Positions 24,587 through 33,630 of a stretch of 64,000 bases of DNA are shown here, one piece after another. The notes under the pieces are model-generated. The model had not been told where the DNA came from. It ran no database searches and saw only the letters and a list, made by a program, of their open reading frames with translations. This stretch comes from an uncultured Oscillospiraceae bacterium. GTDB taxonomy: Bacteria > Bacillota > Clostridia > Oscillospirales > Oscillospiraceae. A program made the position numbers and the translations under genes. The DNA lies in contig CATLAL010000002.1 in NCBI GenBank assembly GCA_949878425.1, positions 97,186-161,185 of the forward strand. The letters are read 5' to 3'. Position 1 is the first letter of the stretch. Each line of letters starts with the position of its first letter.

Positions 24587-25771
24587 ATGAACGAACTGGA
24601 ATTGAAATACGGCTGCAACCCCAACCAGAAGCCCGCCCGTATCTTTATGCGGGACGGGGGCGAGCTGCCGGTGAGCGTCCTCAACGGAAAGCCCGGCTAC
24701 ATCAACTTCCTTGACGCCCTTAACGCCTGGCAGCTGGTGAAGGAGCTGAAAGAGGCCGTGGGCCTGCCCGCCGCCACCTCCTTCAAGCACGTCTCCCCCA
24801 CCTCCGCCGCCGTGGGCCTGCCGCTGAATAAGGCCCTCAAGCAGGCCTGCTTTGTGGACGACATCCCGGACTTGGACGCGAGCCCCCTGGCCTGCGCCTA
24901 CGCCCGGGCCCGGGGCACGGACCGGCTGTGCTCCTTCGGCGACTGGGCGGCCCTCAGCGACGTGTGCGACGCCGCCACAGCGCGGCTCATCGCCCGGGAG
25001 GTGTCCGACGGCGTCATCGCCCCCGGCTACACGGACGAGGCCCTGGCGATCCTGAAAACCAAGCGGAAGGGCGGCTACAACATCGTGGCCATTGACCCGG
25101 ACTACGTCCCCGCCCCCCAGGAGACCAAGGACGTCTACGGCGTCACCTTCCAGCAGGGCCGCAACGGGTTCAAAATCGGGCCGGAGCTGCTGGAGCATAT
25201 CGTCACAGCCAACAAGGAGCTGCCCGCCGAGGCCCGGCGGGACCTGATCGTGGCCCTCGTCACTTTGAAGTACACCCAGTCCAACTCCGTGTGCTACGCG
25301 GTGGACGGCCAGGCCATCGGCGTGGGCGCGGGCCAGCAGAGCCGCATCCACTGCACAAGGCTGGCGGGGACCAAGGCGGACACCTGGCACCTGCGCCAGC
25401 ACCCGAAGGTCCTCTCCCTGCCCTTCCTCGCCACCCTGGGCCGGCCGGAGCGGGACAACGCGATTGACAGCTACATCAACGGCAACGAGGAGGACGTGTG
25501 CGGGGAGAGCATCTGGCCGAAGTACTTCACCTCCCGGCCCGCGCCCCTGACGGCCCAGGAGGCCCGGGCCTGGCTGGACAACCGGAAGGGCGTGGCCCTG
25601 GGCAGCGACGCCTTCTTCCCCTTCCCGGACAACATCGAGCGGGCCCGCCGCTCCGGCGTGCGCTACATCGCCGAGCCCGGCGGCTCCATCCGGGATGATC
25701 TGGTCATTGCCAAGTGCAATGATTATGATATGGTGATGGCGTTTACAGGAATGCGGCTGTTCCACCACTAA
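24587..25771 (+). CDS. purH: Stand-alone AICAR transformylase (PurH transformylase domain only)
   Basis: 394 residues. The sequence starts directly with the transformylase-type KYGCNPNQKPARIF and contains SFKHVSPTSAAVG with the catalytic Lys-His pair (about 66-67), QSNSVCYAVDGQAIGVGAGQ and SDAFFPFPDNIERA. The N-terminal MGS-like IMP cyclohydrolase domain of ordinary PurH (about 200 residues) is missing. It formylates AICAR to FAICAR with 10-formyl-THF. PurO, two genes upstream, takes over ring closure. AICAR is also the precursor of the ZTP sensed by the riboswitch at the head of the cluster. Confidence 0.92.
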   Translation: MNELELKYGCNPNQKPARIFMRDGGELPVSVLNGKPGYINFLDALNAWQLVKELKEAVGLPAATSFKHVSPTSAAVGLPLNKALKQACFVDDIPDLDASPLACAYARARGTDRLCSFGDWAALSDVCDAATARLIAREVSDGVIAPGYTDEALAILKTKRKGGYNIVAIDPDYVPAPQETKDVYGVTFQQGRNGFKIGPELLEHIVTANKELPAEARRDLIVALVTLKYTQSNSVCYAVDGQAIGVGAGQQSRIHCTRLAGTKADTWHLRQHPKVLSLPFLATLGRPERDNAIDSYINGNEEDVCGESIWPKYFTSRPAPLTAQEARAWLDNRKGVALGSDAFFPFPDNIERARRSGVRYIAEPGGSIRDDLVIAKCNDYDMVMAFTGMRLFHH

Positions 25772-26087
25772 TAGATTTCTGTCGGGCAAGCCGGGGGGCT
25801 GTGGGCCCCGCCGCCCCGTGGGCCGGCAGGCGAAGCCGGTGGATACCGCTTTATCGGTAGGAAGCGGGTAATTCAGTGGCTTCGCCCGCTGATCTTGAAG
25901 GGCACTGCGTGAAATCCCCTCGTAAAACAGCAGGGGGTCCCGTGGAGCGCCGCAAAGCGGCGCTTTCGCGCTAAGGCCGCCGCAGGCGGCCAGGGGGGGG
26001 GCGCTTAGCCCCCCGGAGCTATCGAATAGACAGGCACTTGCGGCGCACCTGTAGGCAGCAGAGCAACGAAGGTAACGGAGGTAAAAG
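25772..26087 (+). other. Hairpin-rich 316-base gap between AICAR transformylase and purD
   Basis: No gene is seen. The stretch holds several palindromes (GCGCCGCAAAGCGGCGC, GGCCGCCGCAGGCGGCC and GGGGGGCGCTTAGCCCCCC) and one R4 motif (ATAGACAGGCACTTGCGG, 26026-26043). It lies inside the purine cluster, so it may be a processing or attenuation region, or simply a nest of inserted repeats. purD has its own ribosome site AACGGAGGT. Confidence 0.5.
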
Positions 26088-27365
26088 ATGAAAATTCTTG
26101 TGGTTGGCGGCGGAGGCCGCGAACACGCCATCATTCAGAAGCTGCGGGAGGACCCCCGGGCGGAGGTAATCTACGCCCTGCCGGGCAACGGCGGCATCGC
26201 CCGCCACGCCCTCTGCGTGGACATCGCCGCTGCCGACATCCCGGCCATCGTGTCCTTTGCCAAGGCCAACGCAGTCGACTTCGCGGTGGTGGCCCCGGAC
26301 GACCCCCTGGTGCTGGGGGCGGCGGACGCCCTGCGTCAGGCGGGCGTGCCCTGCTTCGGCCCGGGGAAGGACGCCGCCGCCATCGAGGGCAGCAAGGTCT
26401 TTGCCAAGAACCTGATGAAGAAGTACGGCATTCCCACCGCCGCCTACGAGGCGTTCCAGGACCTGGAGGAGGCCCTGGCCTACGTGGAGCGCTGTCCCCT
26501 GCCGGCGGTGGTGAAGGCCGACGGCCTGGCCCTGGGCAAGGGTGTGCTCATCTGCGAAACCCGGGAGGCCGCCCGGGAGGCGGTGCGCTCCATGATGGAG
26601 GACCGGGTCTTTGGCGAGAGCGGGGCCCGGGTAGTGATCGAGGAATTCCTCACCGGCCCGGAGGTGTCCGTGCTGTCCTTCACCGACGGGGAGACCCTGG
26701 CGCCCATGGTGTCCTCCATGGACCACAAGCGGGCCCTGGACGGCGACGAGGGCCTCAACACCGGCGGCATGGGGACCGTGGCCCCCAACCCCTGCTACAC
26801 CCCGGAGGTCGCCGCGGAGTGCATGGAGAAAATCTTCCTGCCCACCGTCCGGGCCATGAAGGCGGAGGGCAGGCCCTTCCAGGGCTGTCTGTACTTCGGC
26901 CTGATGCTGACAGCCGACGGGCCCAAGGTGATCGAGTACAACTGCCGCTTCGGCGACCCGGAGACCCAGGTGGTGCTGCCCCTGCTGGAGGGGAGCCTGC
27001 TGGAGATTCTGCTGGCGGTGTCCCAGGGCCGGCTGGCGGAAACCCAGGTGCGCTTCAGTGAAAAATCCGCCTGCTGCGTCATCCTGGCCTCCCGGGGCTA
27101 CCCCCAGAAGTATGACAAGGGATTTCCCATTACCCTGCCTGGGACGGAGGCGGATGAGCGCGTCTACATCGCCGGAGCGGTGGAGAAGGACGGGAAGCTG
27201 CTGACCAGCGGCGGCCGGGTCCTTGGCGCCGTGGCGGTGGCGGGGGACCTGCCCCGGGCCATTGAGCGGGCCTACGCCCTGGCGGACCGGATTCACTTTG
27301 AGAACGCCTTCTGCCGCCGGGACATCGGTAAGCGGGCGCTGGAGGCGCTGGAGGGGAAGAACTGA
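26088..27365 (+). CDS. purD: Phosphoribosylamine-glycine ligase (GAR synthetase)
   Basis: 425 residues, normal length. PurD is an ATP-grasp ligase joining phosphoribosylamine and glycine. The N-terminal MKILVVGGGGREHAIIQKL, PAVVKADGLALGKGVLI (about 142-158, ATP-binding), LNTGGMGTVAPNPCY and VIEYNCRFGDPETQVVLP (about 282-299) are all diagnostic. The stop overlaps the purL start by one base (TGATG). Confidence 0.97.
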   Translation: MKILVVGGGGREHAIIQKLREDPRAEVIYALPGNGGIARHALCVDIAAADIPAIVSFAKANAVDFAVVAPDDPLVLGAADALRQAGVPCFGPGKDAAAIEGSKVFAKNLMKKYGIPTAAYEAFQDLEEALAYVERCPLPAVVKADGLALGKGVLICETREAAREAVRSMMEDRVFGESGARVVIEEFLTGPEVSVLSFTDGETLAPMVSSMDHKRALDGDEGLNTGGMGTVAPNPCYTPEVAAECMEKIFLPTVRAMKAEGRPFQGCLYFGLMLTADGPKVIEYNCRFGDPETQVVLPLLEGSLLEILLAVSQGRLAETQVRFSEKSACCVILASRGYPQKYDKGFPITLPGTEADERVYIAGAVEKDGKLLTSGGRVLGAVAVAGDLPRAIERAYALADRIHFENAFCRRDIGKRALEALEGKN

Positions 27366-30300
27366 TGGTTTATCGCATTTTTGTGGAAAAGCGGCCCGGC
27401 CTCAGCCCGGAGGCGGGGAACCTGCTGGGCGACCTGCGGGGCTTTCTGGGCATCGGGGGCCTGGAGGGGGTCCGCATTCTGAACCGCTACGACGTGGAGG
27501 GCATTGAACCCGCGGTCTACGAGAAGGCCAAACACATCGTGTTCTCCGAGCCCCAGGTGGACGAGGTCTGGGACGAGACCTTCCCGGAGCCCCGGACCCT
27601 CCACAGCCGGCTGGCGGTGGAGGCCCTGCCGGGGCAGTTCGACCAGCGCGCCGACTCCTGCGCCCAGTGCGTGGCGCTGATGGCCGGCGTGGAGCGGCCT
27701 CTGGTCCGCCACGCCAAGGTGTACCTGCTGGAGGGGCGGCTCACCGGGGAGGACCTGGAGAAGATCAGGGGCTACCTCATCAACCCGGTGGAGAGCCGGG
27801 AGGCGTCCATGGACAAGCCGGAGACCCTGGTCCGCGCCCACGCCGCGCCCCCTATGGTGGAGACCCTCACCGGCTTCACCGGCCTGGACGGAGAGGGCCT
27901 GACCGCCCTGCTGGAGAAGCTGGGCCTCGCCATGGACCTGGACGACCTGAAGTTTTTGCAGGCCTACTTCCGGGACACCGAGCGCCGGGACCCCACCATC
28001 ACCGAGGTCCGGGTGGTGGACACCTACTGGTCCGACCACTGCCGCCACACCACCTTCTCCACCCACCTGGAGCACATTGTCATTCAGGACAGCGCCGTCC
28101 AGGGGGCTTACCAGCGGTATCTGGCCGCCCGGGAGGAGGTCTACGGCCCGGAGAAGGCCGCCGTCCGGCCCCAGACCCTGATGGACATCGCCACCATCGG
28201 CGCGAAGGCACTGAAAAAGCGGGGCCTGCTCCCCGAGCTGGACGAGAGCGAGGAGATCAACGCCTGCTCCATCCATGTCCCCGCTGTGGTGGACGGCCGG
28301 GAGCAGGACTGGCTCCTCATGTTCAAAAACGAGACCCACAACCACCCAACTGAGATTGAGCCCTTCGGCGGCGCGGCCACCTGCATCGGCGGGTGCATCC
28401 GGGACCCCCTGTCCGGCCGGGCCTACGTCCACCAGGCCATGCGGGTCACCGGCTGCGGCGACCCGAGAGCAAGCTTTGAGGACACCCTCCCCGGCAAGCT
28501 GCCCCAGCGGAAGCTGGCCCAGACGGCGGCGGCGGGGTACAGCTCCTACGGCAACCAGATCGGCCTTGCCACCGGCCACGTGGCGGAGCTCTACCACCCC
28601 GGCTACATCGCCAAGCACCTGGAGTGCGGCGCGGTGGCGGCGGCGGCTCCGGCGGAGAACGTGCGCCGGGAGCGGCCCGCCCCCGGCGACGTGGTGATCC
28701 TTCTGGGGGGCCGCACGGGCCGGGACGGCATCGGAGGGGCCACCGGAAGCTCCAAGAGCCACAATCTGAAATCCCTCACCACCATGGCCAGCGAGGTCCA
28801 GAAGGGCAACGCCCCGGAGGAGCGCAAGCTCCAGCGCCTTTTCCGGAACCCCAACGTCACGAAGCGAATCAAGCGGTGCAACGACTTCGGCGCCGGCGGC
28901 GTATCCGTGGCCATCGGCGAGCTGGCCGACGGGCTGGAGATCAACCTGGACGCGGTGCGCAAGAAGTATGACGGCCTGGACGGCACGGAGCTGGCCATCT
29001 CCGAGAGTCAGGAGCGCATGGCTGTGGTGGTCGCCCCAGAGGATGAGCAGGAATTCATTCTCCTGGCTGAGGCTGAGAATCTGGAGGCCTACCGGGTGGC
29101 CGTGGTCACCGAGAGCCCCCGGATGGTGATGAAGTGGCGGGGGGAGACCATCGCGGACCTGGGCCGGGCCTTTCTGGACACCAACGGCGCGGTGAAGCGC
29201 GCGGCGGTATCCGTGTCCCAGCGCATGGGCGGAGCGGCGGAGCGGCCGGCCAACCTGCGGGAGCTGGCCTCCGGCCTGCGGTATGCCTCCCGGCGGGGCC
29301 TGGTGGAGCGCTTTGACGCCACCATCGGCGCGGGCAGCGTCACCATGCCCTTCGGCGGGAAAACCCAGCGAACTCCCGCTCAGTCCATGACCGCCCTGCT
29401 GCCGGTACTGCCAGGTCAAAAGACGGAGCAGGCCAGCGTCATGGCCTATGCCTGTGACCCGGAGGTCCTGTCCGCAAACCCCTACTGGGGGGCCTATGGC
29501 GCGGTGACCGCCTCTATCGCCAAGCTGGTGGCCGCCGGGGCGGACTATAAGAAAGCATACCTCACCCTCCAGGAGTTCTTTGAGAAGCTGCGCAATGAGC
29601 CCCAGCGCTGGGGCAGACCCTTTGCCGCCCTGCTGGGGGCGCTGGACGCCCAGCTGGACTATGGCGCGGCGGCCATCGGCGGCAAGGACTCCATGAGCGG
29701 CTCCTTCCTGGATCTGGACGTGCCGCCCACAGTCATCTCCTTCGCCATCGCCCCCATCCAGGCGGGGGAGGTTATCACGCCGGAGTTCAAGGAGGCGGGG
29801 CGCCCAGTGTACGTGTTTGCCCCTGGAGATGACTCCGCCGAAAGCCAGAAGGCCGCCTGGGCGGCGTTCCACGCGCTGGCCCAGGCCGGGCAGGTCAAAG
29901 CCGCCTGGGCAGCGGAGGACGGCCTGGCCGACGCGGTGATGAAAATGTCCTTCGGCAACCGGGTCGGATTCCGGAGCGGCAATGACAGCGTCAACTGGTA
30001 CGGCATCGGCAACGCGGTCATCGTGGCGGAGCTGACGGAGGAAACCGATTGTTCCTGCGCCCGCCGCATTGGCGAGACCACGGAAGAGCCGGTGGTTGCT
30101 CTTCCGGACGATTCCGCCCCTATTAGTGAGCTTCTCGCCCTCAACGAGTCCGTCCTGGAGGATGTCTATCCCACCCGTACCGGTGAGGCTGAGAAAGCCG
30201 AGCCCATCACCTGGGCGCTGCGCGCCCCCGCCGTCATGGCCAAGGGCATCGCCAGGCCCCGGGTGGTGATCCCCGTGTTTCCCGGCACCAATTGCGAGTA

Positions 30301-31051
30301 CGACAGCGCCAGGGCCTGCCTCCGGGCGGGGCTGGAGGCGGAGACCGTGGTGGTCCGGAATCTGACCCCCGCCGCCCTGGAGGAGTCCGCCCGGAAGCTG
30401 GAGGAGTCCATCCGCGGGGCCCAGATCGTCTTTCTCCCCGGCGGCTTCTCCGGCGGCGACGAGCCGGACGGGTCCGCGAAATTCATTGTCTCCTTCCTCC
30501 GCAATCCCCGCCTCGCCGGCGCGGTACAGGACCTGCTGCAAAACCGGGACGGCCTGATGCTGGGCATCTGCAACGGCTTCCAGGCCCTGGTGAAGCTGGG
30601 CCTGGTGCCCTTCGGGGAGATCCGGGACACGGACCGGGACTGCCCCACCCTGACCTACAACACCATCGGGCGGCACCAGTCGTCCATTGTCCGCACCCGG
30701 GTGTGCTCCAGCCTCTCCCCCTGGCTGCTGGAGACGGAGCCCGGGGAGATCTACTCCGTCCCCATCTCCCACGGGGAGGGCCGGTTCGTGGCATCGGAGG
30801 CGGTCCTCCGGCGCCTGGCGGAAAGCGGCCAGATCGCCACCCAGTACGTGGATCTTGCCGGCGCGCCCTCCATGGACACGGCCTTCAACCCCAACGGCTC
30901 CCTCTGGGCCATTGAGGGCATCACCTCCCCGGACGGCCGGGTGCTGGGCAAGATGGGCCACAGCGAACGGATCGGACCCAGCCTCTGCCGGAACGTGCCG
31001 GGGGAGTACGACATGGGCCTCTTCCGCAGCGCGGCCAGGTACTTCCGGTAG
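27365..31051 (+). CDS. purL: Phosphoribosylformylglycinamidine synthase, single-chain type
   Basis: 1228 residues: the large form with the synthase and glutaminase on one chain, as in Proteobacteria and many Clostridia, rather than separate PurS, PurL and PurQ. A PurS-like N-terminal segment (1-150) is followed by the FGAM synthase halves with NETHNHPTEIEPFGGAAT (about 322) and AAIGGKDSMSG, and by the class I glutaminase domain (about 965-1228) with nucleophile C1069 in LGICNGFQ and an ISHGEGRF histidine. It converts FGAR to FGAM. It is the last gene of the cluster; an R2 repeat and a long hairpin follow. Confidence 0.96.
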   Translation: MVYRIFVEKRPGLSPEAGNLLGDLRGFLGIGGLEGVRILNRYDVEGIEPAVYEKAKHIVFSEPQVDEVWDETFPEPRTLHSRLAVEALPGQFDQRADSCAQCVALMAGVERPLVRHAKVYLLEGRLTGEDLEKIRGYLINPVESREASMDKPETLVRAHAAPPMVETLTGFTGLDGEGLTALLEKLGLAMDLDDLKFLQAYFRDTERRDPTITEVRVVDTYWSDHCRHTTFSTHLEHIVIQDSAVQGAYQRYLAAREEVYGPEKAAVRPQTLMDIATIGAKALKKRGLLPELDESEEINACSIHVPAVVDGREQDWLLMFKNETHNHPTEIEPFGGAATCIGGCIRDPLSGRAYVHQAMRVTGCGDPRASFEDTLPGKLPQRKLAQTAAAGYSSYGNQIGLATGHVAELYHPGYIAKHLECGAVAAAAPAENVRRERPAPGDVVILLGGRTGRDGIGGATGSSKSHNLKSLTTMASEVQKGNAPEERKLQRLFRNPNVTKRIKRCNDFGAGGVSVAIGELADGLEINLDAVRKKYDGLDGTELAISESQERMAVVVAPEDEQEFILLAEAENLEAYRVAVVTESPRMVMKWRGETIADLGRAFLDTNGAVKRAAVSVSQRMGGAAERPANLRELASGLRYASRRGLVERFDATIGAGSVTMPFGGKTQRTPAQSMTALLPVLPGQKTEQASVMAYACDPEVLSANPYWGAYGAVTASIAKLVAAGADYKKAYLTLQEFFEKLRNEPQRWGRPFAALLGALDAQLDYGAAAIGGKDSMSGSFLDLDVPPTVISFAIAPIQAGEVITPEFKEAGRPVYVFAPGDDSAESQKAAWAAFHALAQAGQVKAAWAAEDGLADAVMKMSFGNRVGFRSGNDSVNWYGIGNAVIVAELTEETDCSCARRIGETTEEPVVALPDDSAPISELLALNESVLEDVYPTRTGEAEKAEPITWALRAPAVMAKGIARPRVVIPVFPGTNCEYDSARACLRAGLEAETVVVRNLTPAALEESARKLEESIRGAQIVFLPGGFSGGDEPDGSAKFIVSFLRNPRLAGAVQDLLQNRDGLMLGICNGFQALVKLGLVPFGEIRDTDRDCPTLTYNTIGRHQSSIVRTRVCSSLSPWLLETEPGEIYSVPISHGEGRFVASEAVLRRLAESGQIATQYVDLAGAPSMDTAFNPNGSLWAIEGITSPDGRVLGKMGHSERIGPSLCRNVPGEYDMGLFRSAARYFR

Positions 31052-31060
31052 GGAGCGGTA

Positions 31061-31225
31061 TATTGTCACCGCAGTTGAAACGAGTAAAAGTTGGACTCCG
31101 TCCCGTGGGCCGCGCTCTGCGCGGCTTAGGCTGGGGCGGCCTTTGGGGCCCGTCATTGCCGCCTGTGGCGTCAACGACCGGGCCGGTGGCCCTAACTTTA
31201 CCGGTTTTTAACTGAGGTCACTATA
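31061..31225. repeat. R2 repeat, copy b, after purL
   Basis: Left end TATTGTCACCGCAGTTGAAA-CGAGTAAAAG. Right end ACTTTACCGGTTTTTAACTG-AGGTCACTATA, the inverted counterpart. The middle shares the TCCGTCCCGTGGGCCGCGCT block with copies a and d, plus about 40 extra bases. Confidence 0.8.
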
Positions 31226-31265
31226 GAGAGGAATCCGTGCTTTTCAAAGAAAAGCGTCAAAAAAG

Positions 31266-31310
31266 AACCCGGCAGCCCCAGCAGGTAGTTCCTGCCGGGG
31301 CTGCCGGGTT
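31266..31310. terminator. Long hairpin between purL and pepT
   Basis: AACCCGGCAGCCCCAGCAGG with TAGTT loop and CCTGCCGGGGCTGCCGGGTT: a 20-bp stem with one mismatch, between convergent genes. Upstream AAAAAAG gives a U-tract on the minus strand. A partial R1-like motif (CTTTTCAAAGAAAAG) precedes it. Nothing else is seen in 31226-31394. Confidence 0.75.
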
Positions 31311-31394
31311 CCCTGTTCGCAAGGGACGGACGATATACCGCGTCGTTGGGCTTTGCTCAACGGACACCGGAAGCGGCGCGTTCAAGAAAACGGA

Positions 31395-32612
31395 TCACCC
31401 GGCGTAGAGCGCCGCCAGGTGTTTAAGCATCTCCACCGCAGCGTCCATGCCCTCCACGCTGACGCACTCGTAGGGACCGTGGAAGTTGAAGCCGCCGGTG
31501 CCCAGGTTGGGGCAGGGCAGGCCCATGAAGCTCAGCCGCGCGCCGTCGGTGCCTCCCCGAATGGGGTGGGTCACCGGGGTGAGCCCGGCCCGCCGGGCGG
31601 CCTCCCGGGCGTTGTCGATGAGGTGCATGCAGTCTTTCAGCTGCCCGGCCATATTGTAGTAGCTGTCCCGCAGATCCAGCTCAAGCCTGGCCTTGGGGTG
31701 GGCGGCCTGAACTGCGCGGACCGCCTCCTCCATGCAGGCCTTTTTGGCCAGGAACTGCTCCATGTCGTGGTCCCGGATGATGTAGGTCATCTGAGCGGCG
31801 GCGGTGTCCCCCCGCAGCTCGTCCAGGTGGAAGAAGCCCTCGTACCCCTCCGTGCGGGCGGGGACGGCCTCCGGGGGCAGCTGGGCATTCACCTCCATGG
31901 CGATGAGCAGGGAATTCTCCATCACGTCCTTGGCGCTGCCCGGGTGGACGGAGACGCCGGTGATGGCAATTTTTGCCGCGGCGGCGTTGAAGTTCTCGTA
32001 CTCAATGCCCCCCTCCAGGTCGCCGTCCATGGTGTAGGCGTACTGGGCGCCGAAGGCGGGCACGTCGAAGTGGTCCGCGCCCTCGCCGATCTCCTCGTCC
32101 GGGGTGAAGGCCACGCAGATCTTGCCGTGGGGCAGGTTCTTCTCTATGAGCTCCTGGCACAGCGTCATGATCTCGGCGATGCCCGCCTTGTCGTCCGCCC
32201 CCAGCAGGGTGGAGCCGTCGGCGGTGATGAGGGTGCGGCCCTTCATCCGCTCCAGCTCCGGGAACTCTTTGGCCCGGATCACCCGGCCTTCCTTGGGGAG
32301 AACGATGTCCCCGCCGTCGTAGTCGGGGTGGAGCACCGGCTCCACCCCCGCCCCGGAGAAGGCGGGGGCGGTGTCCATGTGGGCGATGAAGCCCAGGGCC
32401 GGGGCCTTCTCACAGCCGGGCGCGGCGGGCAGCACCGCCGTCACAACGCCGAATTCGGAGACGCGGACCTCCTGGAGCCCCAGCTCCTTCAGCTCCCCCT
32501 CCAGCAGCCGGGCCAGCTCCCACTGGCACGCGGTGCTGGGGGAGGTTCCAGTGCCCTCGGCGGACTCCGTGTTGATCTTCGCGTAGCGTAAAAACCGTTC
32601 ATAAGCGCGCAT
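31395..32612 (-). CDS. pepT: Peptidase T (tripeptide aminopeptidase)
   Basis: 405 residues from ATG 32612 behind CAGAGGAGGAAC; the longer upstream frame has no ribosome site and runs through an R1 repeat. PepT is a cytoplasmic dizinc M20B peptidase removing the N-terminal residue of tripeptides. The metal and catalytic residues fall where they do in the E. coli enzyme: H78 and D80 (HMD), D140 (GADDKAG), E173/E174 (TPDEEIGEG), and a C-terminal RGGTDGARLSFMGLPCPN with the last histidine in FHGPYE. It is monocistronic. Confidence 0.94.
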   Translation of the reverse strand: MRAYERFLRYAKINTESAEGTGTSPSTACQWELARLLEGELKELGLQEVRVSEFGVVTAVLPAAPGCEKAPALGFIAHMDTAPAFSGAGVEPVLHPDYDGGDIVLPKEGRVIRAKEFPELERMKGRTLITADGSTLLGADDKAGIAEIMTLCQELIEKNLPHGKICVAFTPDEEIGEGADHFDVPAFGAQYAYTMDGDLEGGIEYENFNAAAAKIAITGVSVHPGSAKDVMENSLLIAMEVNAQLPPEAVPARTEGYEGFFHLDELRGDTAAAQMTYIIRDHDMEQFLAKKACMEEAVRAVQAAHPKARLELDLRDSYYNMAGQLKDCMHLIDNAREAARRAGLTPVTHPIRGGTDGARLSFMGLPCPNLGTGGFNFHGPYECVSVEGMDAAVEMLKHLAALYAG

Positions 32613-32649
32613 AGGGTCGTTCCTCCTCTGATTTTCTCCATTTTCTCCC

Positions 32650-32715
32650 TCTTTTTCTTGAAAGAAAAAGAAGCAAAAAGAACCTTTGACGCAAAACTGC
32701 GTTTTGCTTATGGCC
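32650..32715 (+). repeat. R1 double-hairpin repeat, copy F
   Basis: CTTTTTCTTGAAAGAAAAAG, AAGCAAAAAGAAC, GCAAAACTGCGTTTTGC. It lies upstream of pepT, orientation plus; it lacks the usual GCATACAT lead. Confidence 0.65.
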
Positions 32716-32841
32716 TTAGTCAGAGCATTTGCCTTCTGACGATGGCACGCATCAAAATTGCAGATACTGACACGTAGAGCGCGCCCAGTGGTCACGCCCT
32801 GCCAACCGGTGTCCGTAATTTTGCATATTGCTGTAGGCGCG

Positions 32842-33360
32842 TCAATACTCAATCCCCGGCCGGGCGGGAACTCCCCGCTCATAGGGGTGCTTGATGGGGC
32901 GCATCTCGGTGACATAGTCCGCCGCGTCCAGCAGGGCCTGGGAGGGGTCCCGGCCGGTGAGGACCACCTCCAGTCCCTCCGGCCTCCCCGCCAGCAGCTC
33001 CAGCAGCCGCGCCTCCTCCAGCAGCCCGGCGGCGCAGGCCCCCAGGGCCTCGTCCAGTACCAGGAGATCAGCCTCTCCGCCCCGGCGGAAGGCCTCCTCC
33101 AGGAGCGCGCCGTAGTAGCCCTTGGCCTCCTCCCGCTCCTCCGGGGTGAGGGTCCAGGTAAAGCCGAATACCCGGGTCTGGGGCAGCGTCTCCAGTCCCG
33201 GTACGTGCGCCAGGGCGGCGAATTCGGAGCTCCTTCCGTCCTTGAGGAACTGGGCCAGCAGCACCCGCCGGCCGCTGCCCGCGCACCGCGCCGCCAGTCC
33301 CAGGGCGGCGGTGGTCTTTCCCTTGCCGCCGCCGCAGTAGATGTGTACCAGTCCTGCCAT
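32842..33360 (-). CDS. cobO: Corrinoid adenosyltransferase, CobO/BtuR type
   Basis: 172 residues from ATG 33360 behind AAGAAAGGAGACC. The family transfers the adenosyl group of ATP to cob(I)alamin or cob(I)yrinate diamide. The modified P-loop GGGKGKTTAALGLA (10-23), VLLAQFLKDG, LVLDEALGA (about 103) and EVVLTGRDPSQALLDAADYV are characteristic, as is the C-terminal KHPYERGVPARPGIEY. It stands alone without other cobalamin genes; it lies 230 bases upstream of pepT on the same strand. Confidence 0.93.
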   Translation of the reverse strand: MAGLVHIYCGGGKGKTTAALGLAARCAGSGRRVLLAQFLKDGRSSEFAALAHVPGLETLPQTRVFGFTWTLTPEEREEAKGYYGALLEEAFRRGGEADLLVLDEALGACAAGLLEEARLLELLAGRPEGLEVVLTGRDPSQALLDAADYVTEMRPIKHPYERGVPARPGIEY

Positions 33361-33384
33361 AGCTGGTCTCCTTTCTTGGTTATC

Positions 33385-33520
33385 TAGGGTCTGTTCACAT
33401 AGGAGAAGGGAGGGGATTTTCGGGCAAATTCTTGCCGTATGCACGGCAAAAATTTTTAACGCGGCAGACGGCAAAAGCGGCCGAAAAGGCCCGCGTTTCG
33501 CCTTATGTGAACAGGCCCTA
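33385..33520. repeat. R3 element, copy a (136 bp, terminal inverted repeats)
   Basis: Ends TAGGGTCTGTTCACAT and ATGTGAACAGGCCCTA form 16-bp terminal inverted repeats with one mismatch. The inside contains AAAAATTTTTAACGCGGCAG. There is no coding capacity: a miniature element upstream of cobO. Confidence 0.8.
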
Positions 33521-33528
33521 AATATCAC

Positions 33529-33625
33529 TATAGCGGTTATCAGAATTTGCAGCACAGTGTAGGGGCGGGCATTGCTCGCCCGCCTCTAACGAAAGCCTTG
33601 GGGTATCGTGCGCTTGGGCGACGCC
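33529..33625. repeat. R5 palindromic repeat, copy a
   Basis: CTATAGCGGTTATCAGAATT, then GTAGGGGCGGGCATTGCTCG-CCCGCC, and later GGGCGACGCCCGCCCCTAC. The first 55 bases match the reverse complement of 54594-54652. Confidence 0.65.
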
Positions 33626-33630
33626 CGCCC

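Noticed and set aside
27293..31174. 1293-codon open frame on the minus strand over purL
   Set aside because: Longest shadow frame of the window; composition typical of GC-rich antisense and no start signal.
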